DNA of 64,000 nucleotides, taken from the NCBI RefSeq assembly GCF_025151995.1, contig NZ_CP102290.1, positions 3,844,001 to 3,908,000 of the forward strand, read 5' to 3'. The translations under genes and the position numbers were made by a program. The notes beneath the pieces were generated by a model. It was not told the origin of the DNA. It saw only the letters and a list, made by a program, of their open reading frames with translations, and made no database searches. Source of the stretch: Ruminococcus gauvreauii (GTDB lineage: Bacteria > Bacillota > Clostridia > Lachnospirales > Lachnospiraceae). Positions 59,413-64,000 of this stretch are shown here, in pieces; position 1 is the first letter of the stretch; each line of letters starts with the position of its first letter.

Positions 59413-60120
59413 ATGAAATTTGTAATGGAACACCTGTCAAAAAGCTTTGACAAAAAAGAAGTGTTAAAAGACGTTTCATTTTCATTCGACTGTGGGAGAA
59501 TCTACGGTCTGCTGGGGCGCAATGGGGCAGGAAAAACAACATTGTTTAATTGTGTCAACCGTGATATGAAAACAGACGGAGGCCGGTTTTACATAGCTGA
59601 ATCAGGCGGTGAACGTGAGCTGGGTGCAAAAGACGTCGGGTATGTGCTGTCCACTCCGACTGTCCCGGAATTTTTGACAGGGCGTGAGTTTTTAAAGTTT
59701 TTTATGGAGATCAATGAGGGCAGCATAGAGGAACCGAGGTCGATCGATGAATACTTCGACATGATGAACATTGAAACCGAAGACAGGGATAAGCTTCTGA
59801 AAGACTATTCGCATGGCATGAAGAACAAGATGCAGATGCTGATCAATATCATGGTACAGCCGAATATCCTGCTGCTGGATGAACCGCTGACTTCACTTGA
59901 CGTAGTTGTGGCAGAGGAGATGAAACAGCTTCTCCGTTCTCAGAAATACGGGAAAATCATCATCTTTTCCACGCATATCATGGAGCTGGCACTGGACCTG
60001 TGTGACGAGATCGTGATCCTCAATCATGGAATGCTCGAACGGGTTGACAAGGCGGATCTGGACAATTCTGAGTTTAAAGAAAAGATTATCGCTGCACTTA
60101 AGGAGGAAGCCCATGATTAG
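59413..60120 (+). CDS. ABC transporter ATP-binding protein
   Basis: 235 residues, one nucleotide-binding domain. Walker A GRNGAGKTT (35-43), signature degenerate as YSHGMKNKMQM (normally LSGGQ), Walker B ILLLDEPLTSLD and H-loop FSTHIMELALD. The SHGM variant is common in ABC-2-type exporters of clostridia. Overlaps the permease gene by 8 nt. AAGGAGC precedes the ATG. Substrate unknown; antibiotic or lipid export are typical for this type. Confidence 0.93.
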   Translation: MKFVMEHLSKSFDKKEVLKDVSFSFDCGRIYGLLGRNGAGKTTLFNCVNRDMKTDGGRFYIAESGGERELGAKDVGYVLSTPTVPEFLTGREFLKFFMEINEGSIEEPRSIDEYFDMMNIETEDRDKLLKDYSHGMKNKMQMLINIMVQPNILLLDEPLTSLDVVVAEEMKQLLRSQKYGKIIIFSTHIMELALDLCDEIVILNHGMLERVDKADLDNSEFKEKIIAALKEEAHD

Positions 60121-61693
60121 AGCGTTTCGCATCTCCTTTTCACTGAAGAATACCTACCGGGTAAATACCATTATCTATTCGATAAGACAGATCCCCATTC
60201 TTGGCAGGTTGCTGCCCCGAGAACTGTACAGCGTACGGTTCTTCAAAATATTTGCCTGCATCCTGGCGGTGATATGGGAAATGATATCTGCATTCCTCGG
60301 CAAGTTTCTGTATCTTGTCTGTATGGTGACGGGAATCGGCCTGTTGTATGAGAAGGCACCGCAGGACAGTGTGTTTCTGCATATCCTGTTTTTCCTGACG
60401 CTGATCGGCTCATACATGAATACTTACATGTTTAATCCTACAAATGACAAATATTACGCGATGATACTTATGCGTATGAATGCCAGGCAATATACGCTCT
60501 CCAATTACGGATATGATGTGATAAAAGTTATTGTTGGATTCATGCCGTTTACGATTCTGACCGGATTGACAAGGGAGGTCCCGGCCATGATCTGTATTTT
60601 GATTCCTTTTTTTATAGCAGGGGCGAAACTGTCGGTTGCGTGGTTCTCGCTGAGACGCTATAAGCTTACCGGAAAATGTACGAATGAGAATCTGCCTGCC
60701 AGAGTCGGATGGGTGATGACAGGTGTCCTGCTTGCAGCTGCCTATGGTCCTGTATATTTTGGCCTTGCACTTCCGGTCTGGCTGGTGCTGATACTGATGG
60801 CGCTGATGATCGGAACAGGCATCTTCGCTGCCGTTAAAATCGTCAGTTTCGATGAGTACCGCGAAATGTATCAGATTCTGCTGGCGGATAAGCTAAACGG
60901 AGTGGACTATCGGGAGAATGTGAAGAAGGCTGCGCAGGACCAGAGCAGGAAGGCGATCAGTCAGGATATCACAATCACCAGCAGGAGAAAGGGGTTCGAA
61001 TATCTCAATGAGTTGTTTATCAAGCGTCACCGGAAGGTGCTGTGGCGTCCAGCGGAGAGGGTGGCTGTTATCGCCGCAGGTATCATAGCAGTGATGCTCA
61101 TTCTGTTTCAGCTGAGACCGGACGTCATGAAGAGGACAAATGAACTGTTGATGTCATTTTTGCCATATTTTGTGTTTATCATGTATATGGTGAACCGGGG
61201 AACCAGTTTTACGCAGGTTTTGTTTATGAACTGTGATCACAGTATGCTGACGTATTCCTGCTACAAAGAACCGGCATCCATTCTGAAACTGTTTCGCATC
61301 CGTCTCAGAGAAATCATGAAGATCAATCTGCTGCCCGCATCGGTCATCGGGGGCGGTCTGGCAGTACTTTTATACTTTTCAGGCGGAACGGATAATCCCG
61401 TCAACTATGCAGTACTGATCATATCCATACTGGCTTTGAGTATCTTCTTTTCTGTCCATTACCTGACATGCTACTATCTGCTGCAGCCATACAATTCCGG
61501 AACCGAGCTGAAAAGCGGTACGTATAAGATTGTCGTATGGATCACGTATTTCGTCTGCTTCGGATTTATGCAGCTGCGCATGGATACACTTCTGTTCGGA
61601 ATACTGGTTATAAGTTTCTGTGTCCTGTACTGTATCGCAGCATGCATCCTTGTGTTTAAACTGGCAAATAGGACATTTAAGCTGAGAAATTAA
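60113..61693 (+). CDS. ABC transporter permease, large ABC-2-like
   Basis: 526 residues with about 12 hydrophobic segments separated by a cytoplasmic loop near residues 260-330. Start at ATG 60113 with AAGGAGG just upstream, overlapping the end of the ATPase gene. No named family is certain; the fused double-length permease fits ABC exporters in which one ATPase pairs with a permease of about 500 residues. Works with the preceding ATPase. A lipoprotein gene follows after 91 nt. Confidence 0.85.
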   Translation: MIRAFRISFSLKNTYRVNTIIYSIRQIPILGRLLPRELYSVRFFKIFACILAVIWEMISAFLGKFLYLVCMVTGIGLLYEKAPQDSVFLHILFFLTLIGSYMNTYMFNPTNDKYYAMILMRMNARQYTLSNYGYDVIKVIVGFMPFTILTGLTREVPAMICILIPFFIAGAKLSVAWFSLRRYKLTGKCTNENLPARVGWVMTGVLLAAAYGPVYFGLALPVWLVLILMALMIGTGIFAAVKIVSFDEYREMYQILLADKLNGVDYRENVKKAAQDQSRKAISQDITITSRRKGFEYLNELFIKRHRKVLWRPAERVAVIAAGIIAVMLILFQLRPDVMKRTNELLMSFLPYFVFIMYMVNRGTSFTQVLFMNCDHSMLTYSCYKEPASILKLFRIRLREIMKINLLPASVIGGGLAVLLYFSGGTDNPVNYAVLIISILALSIFFSVHYLTCYYLLQPYNSGTELKSGTYKIVVWITYFVCFGFMQLRMDTLLFGILVISFCVLYCIAACILVFKLANRTFKLRN

Positions 61694-61784
61694 GGCAGGT
61701 AAAAAATTCATTCCGTGCAACAAACACTGAGGAACCGGACACTATATATACGATAGGCTGCTATCAGGAAAGGGGAATGAATTT

Positions 61785-62609
61785 ATGAAAAAAAGGACAA
61801 AAACCATCATACCTGTACTGTATCTGATCTTACTGTCTCTGGCACTGTCAGCGTGCGGCAGGGATTCGGAACAGGAAGAACATGTGATGCAGGCAATGTA
61901 CATCCCTTACGGAGAGGATTCTTCAGTGTTTATAGAAGAAAAAAGCGGGACGGTGTTTACCGCGGCGATACCGGAAGAACTGTATGACATCAATGGAAAA
62001 CAGATAACTGGCGACCGGCTGGAAAAGGGAAATATCGTGAAGATCACCGGCAACGGAGTCATGGCGGAATCTTATCCGGGACAGTATAACGGTGTCAGCC
62101 GCATGGACGTCGTCGATGTGGGACAGCCGTCAGACGCAGATCAGTATCAGCACATCATAGACGGCATCTACCAGGAGCCTGATCCCTCGATTCCTCCGGC
62201 GGCAAATGCGGAGTATACCACGGAGCTGGCCATTACCAGTGTCTCTCTGACAGAAGGAGGTTATTCCTGGTCATTTGAAGATGAAACAGGAGAACGGCAG
62301 TCGGTAGTTGCTGATTCTGCACACATACTCGCATGGAAAGATCTGACGGACATCAATCTTGACAGTCCGACTGACCTGACGCTTCAGTTTACGGAAGAGC
62401 CGAAGGACGTAATAGTGGAACGGTGGGATATCTCTTTATGGATGAAGGAAGGTATCGAGGCGGATATCCCGGAGAGTGAGCCTGTGAAAGCGGAGAGCAA
62501 AGACGGGACCTGGGTGATACCGGGGGCAGATCAGGGATATGTTTATCTGGTCACAGCATCCTGGGAGAATGGAAACAGGGAATTCGGATTTAGGATCCCA
62601 GCTGTTTAA
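61785..62609 (+). CDS. Secreted lipoprotein of unknown function
   Basis: 274 residues. Type II signal peptide: basic MKKRTKT start, hydrophobic core, lipobox LSAC with the lipidated Cys at about residue 25. The mature part has a small OB-like region (about 35-115; ITGDRLEKGNIVKITGNGVMAESYPGQYNGVSRMDVVD) as in DUF3221-type lipoproteins, and an Ig-like C-terminal beta region (about 125-274). GAAAGGGG precedes the ATG. It follows an ABC exporter and may be part of its system, for instance an immunity or sensing lipoprotein; that is inference. Confidence 0.8.
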   Translation: MKKRTKTIIPVLYLILLSLALSACGRDSEQEEHVMQAMYIPYGEDSSVFIEEKSGTVFTAAIPEELYDINGKQITGDRLEKGNIVKITGNGVMAESYPGQYNGVSRMDVVDVGQPSDADQYQHIIDGIYQEPDPSIPPAANAEYTTELAITSVSLTEGGYSWSFEDETGERQSVVADSAHILAWKDLTDINLDSPTDLTLQFTEEPKDVIVERWDISLWMKEGIEADIPESEPVKAESKDGTWVIPGADQGYVYLVTASWENGNREFGFRIPAV

Positions 62610-62692
62610 TGAGTGAAAGATATGCAAATCATATTGCATATCTTTTTTTTAATCTTTTTATTCCCGCCCTGGGTCGTAGAATGCTGGTTGAT

Positions 62693-62751
62693 ATTGTCAA
62701 TCGGAAGTTAATTGACAATCCATTGTGGTTTTCTGAAAAAAGACATACAAT
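62693..62751 (+). promoter_or_regulatory. Promoter and likely operator of the Xre regulator
   Basis: TTGTGG (62723-62728), 17-nt spacer, TACAAT (62746-62751). Immediately upstream lies a perfect interrupted palindrome ATTGTCAAT (62693-62701) / ATTGACAAT (62711-62719) with 9-nt spacing, a suitable site for a dimeric Xre-type repressor, possibly autoregulatory. Confidence 0.5.
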
Positions 62752-62770
62752 AGCAGCAGGAGGTGAGGAA

Positions 62771-63877
62771 GTGAAGGGAATTAATATCGGAAAGATTTTA
62801 ATTGAAAAGAGACGGGAGAAGGGTATCACACAGGAGGAGCTTGCGGCGTATGCGGGCGTATCGAAGGCGGCGGTATCGAAGTGGGAAACGGGAGTCAGTT
62901 ACCCGGATATCGCACTTTTGCCCCAGCTTGCGGCATACTTCAATATCAGCATTGATACGCTGATGGGATATGAACCACAGATGACAAAGGACGATATCCG
63001 AAAACTGTACCACCGTCTCGCGGCGGATTTTGCACACCGGCCATTTCAGGAAGTGATGGAGGAATGCGAAACACTTATCCGAAAGTTTTATTCCTGTGAA
63101 GCGCTGCTTCTGCAGATGGCGGTGCTGCTGCTGAATCATGCACAGATGGCACCGGATGCCCGGCCTGTGCTTGAAAGGGCTGTGGAATTATGCAAAAGAA
63201 CCAGGGAATTGTGTACAGATGTCTGGTCTGCCAAAGAGGCGTCTCAGGTCGAGGCCAATGCTTATCTGCTGATGCAGGAGCCACACAAAATCATGGAGCT
63301 GTTTGGAGAAAAGCTGCAGCCGATGACTCAGGAGTCTGAACTCCTTGCGATAGCCTGCCAGGCTGCCGGAAACCGTATCGAGGCAAACCGGATCATGCAG
63401 GTCTGTATCTATCAGCATATGCTGTTTCTGCTGGGTGACAGCATCTGTTATATATCAGATAACATGCAGGACACACAGAAAACAGAGGAAACCATACAGC
63501 GTTCTCTTCGGGTGTGCAGTGTTTATGAAGTGGACACCCTGCACAGTAATACGGCGCTCAGTCTTTACATGGTCTGTGCGCTGTATTACTGCCGTGTGGA
63601 AAACAAAGATGAGGCAGTAAAGATGCTGGAACGGTATGTACATGTCTGTTGCGAACTCGACTTTCCAATGCGTCTTTGCAAGGATTCCTATTTCGATCTG
63701 ATCGAACCATGGCTGAATGAGCTTGAACTTGGGCTGGACGCTCCATTAAACACAGACGTGATTAAGGAAACGCTGATTCAGGGACTCACAGAAAATCCAG
63801 AACTGAAGATACTCAAAGACGATGCGCGCTATAAAAGGCTGGTGCTGCAGCTGAAACAGAAACTGGAGGTGAAATAA
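62771..63877 (+). CDS. Xre family transcriptional regulator with TPR-like C-terminal region
   Basis: 368 residues. N-terminal HTH_3 domain (about 5-60: IGKILIEKRREKGITQEELAAYAGVSKAAVSKWETGVSYPDI) and an all-alpha C-terminal part of about 300 residues that looks like helical repeats (TPR-type), as in peptide-sensing or stress-responsive Xre proteins of clostridia. GTG start at 62771 chosen because AGGAGGTGAGGA precedes it and the frame upstream back to 62609 is junk-like. The next gene starts 1 nt after the stop TAA, so they are coupled. Likely regulates the adjoining membrane/ABC genes. Confidence 0.88.
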   Translation: MKGINIGKILIEKRREKGITQEELAAYAGVSKAAVSKWETGVSYPDIALLPQLAAYFNISIDTLMGYEPQMTKDDIRKLYHRLAADFAHRPFQEVMEECETLIRKFYSCEALLLQMAVLLLNHAQMAPDARPVLERAVELCKRTRELCTDVWSAKEASQVEANAYLLMQEPHKIMELFGEKLQPMTQESELLAIACQAAGNRIEANRIMQVCIYQHMLFLLGDSICYISDNMQDTQKTEETIQRSLRVCSVYEVDTLHSNTALSLYMVCALYYCRVENKDEAVKMLERYVHVCCELDFPMRLCKDSYFDLIEPWLNELELGLDAPLNTDVIKETLIQGLTENPELKILKDDARYKRLVLQLKQKLEVK

Positions 63878-64000
63878 ATGCAACTATTAAAAGAATACAT
63901 GGTGGTCTTACTGCCGCTTATCGTGATTGAGCTGGTGCTGATGGTGACCGCGCTGGTCCATGTGATAAGACATCCAAATTACAGGTTTGGCAATAAAGCA
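63878..64000 (+). CDS. PLDc_N-type membrane protein, N-terminal part
   Basis: First 41 residues only; runs off the right edge. MQLLKEYMVVLLPLIVIELVLMVTALVHVIRHPNYRFGNKA shows a single membrane helix followed by 'HPNYRFGNK', matching the phospholipase D N-terminal (PLDc_N) domain found in small membrane proteins such as YxlE. GGAGGTGA ends 8 nt before the ATG at 63878, inside the preceding regulator gene. PLDc_N proteins often accompany ABC exporters and regulators as in the yxlDEFG operon of Bacillus, which suits the context here. Confidence 0.75.
   Translation, partial: MQLLKEYMVVLLPLIVIELVLMVTALVHVIRHPNYRFGNKA

Overview
The window looks like chromosome from a spore-forming, strictly anaerobic Firmicute of the Lachnospiraceae / Clostridium cluster XIVa type. 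This is inferred from gene content and style: strong AGGAGG ribosome-binding sites, a CotJ spore-coat operon, a DUF2229-type 2-hydroxyacyl-CoA dehydratase activase, SpoVB/YtgP-like flippase, TPP-riboswitch thiC, and butyrate fermentation genes of the 4-hydroxybutyrate route. No 16S rRNA is present, so genus is not assigned.

Layout. 1-3 kb: start of a leftward gene, a LysR regulator and a PutP-type Na+/proline symporter. 3-4 kb: a short AraC-type regulator translationally coupled to a ClpP. 4.1-4.9 kb: a promoter, an unassigned structured RNA leader and a DUF4203-like membrane protein. 4.9-10.8 kb: one rightward run of two-component system, hisH-hisF, ung and a flippase, ending in a bidirectional terminator shared with the leftward 1406-residue activase (10.9-15.1 kb). 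15.1-15.5 kb is a palindrome-rich repeat region before tgt and yajC. 17-25.5 kb is amino-acid biosynthesis: leuB-ilvD-ilvB, then serC-serA, a 42-residue basic ORF and DUF1015. 25.5-31.9 kb: glgB, mscS, an aminotransferase, a TIM-barrel isomerase and a P1-family peptidase. 31.9-34.7 kb (leftward): a DUF5058-like/second membrane protein pair with a membrane-anchored M20 peptidase. 34.8 kb: a 195-bp MITE with perfect terminal repeats and an 8-bp target duplication. 35-38.5 kb: GH25 lysozyme, and a divergent MATE pump/AraC pair. 38.7 kb: tRNA-Thr(CGT).

38.8-43.1 kb: a glutamate-cysteine ligase overlapping an ATP-grasp ligase (a possible low-molecular-weight thiol pathway), then an ECF-type T component and ATPase without an S component. 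43.3-53.7 kb is an energy-metabolism island: two acyl-CoA dehydrogenase genes, each followed by its own etfB-etfA pair (the two pairs are identical in DNA over 1957 bp), then 4-hydroxybutyryl-CoA dehydratase, a small Cys-rich protein, a crotonase and 4-hydroxybutyrate dehydrogenase. Together these convert succinate semialdehyde/4-hydroxybutyrate to crotonyl-CoA and butyryl-CoA; the CoA-transferase and thiolase steps are not in the window.

53.7-56.6 kb: TPP riboswitch and thiC, a second MITE-like palindromic element, a CotJA-CotJB fusion and CotJC. 56.7-59.3 kb: a zincin-like metalloprotein, a truncated leftward gene remnant, a SHOCT-like small protein and a large serine recombinase, a likely small integration event. 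59.4-64 kb: ABC ATPase, permease, lipoprotein, Xre-type regulator and the start of a PLDc_N-type membrane protein. No CRISPR array, rRNA or complete prophage was seen.
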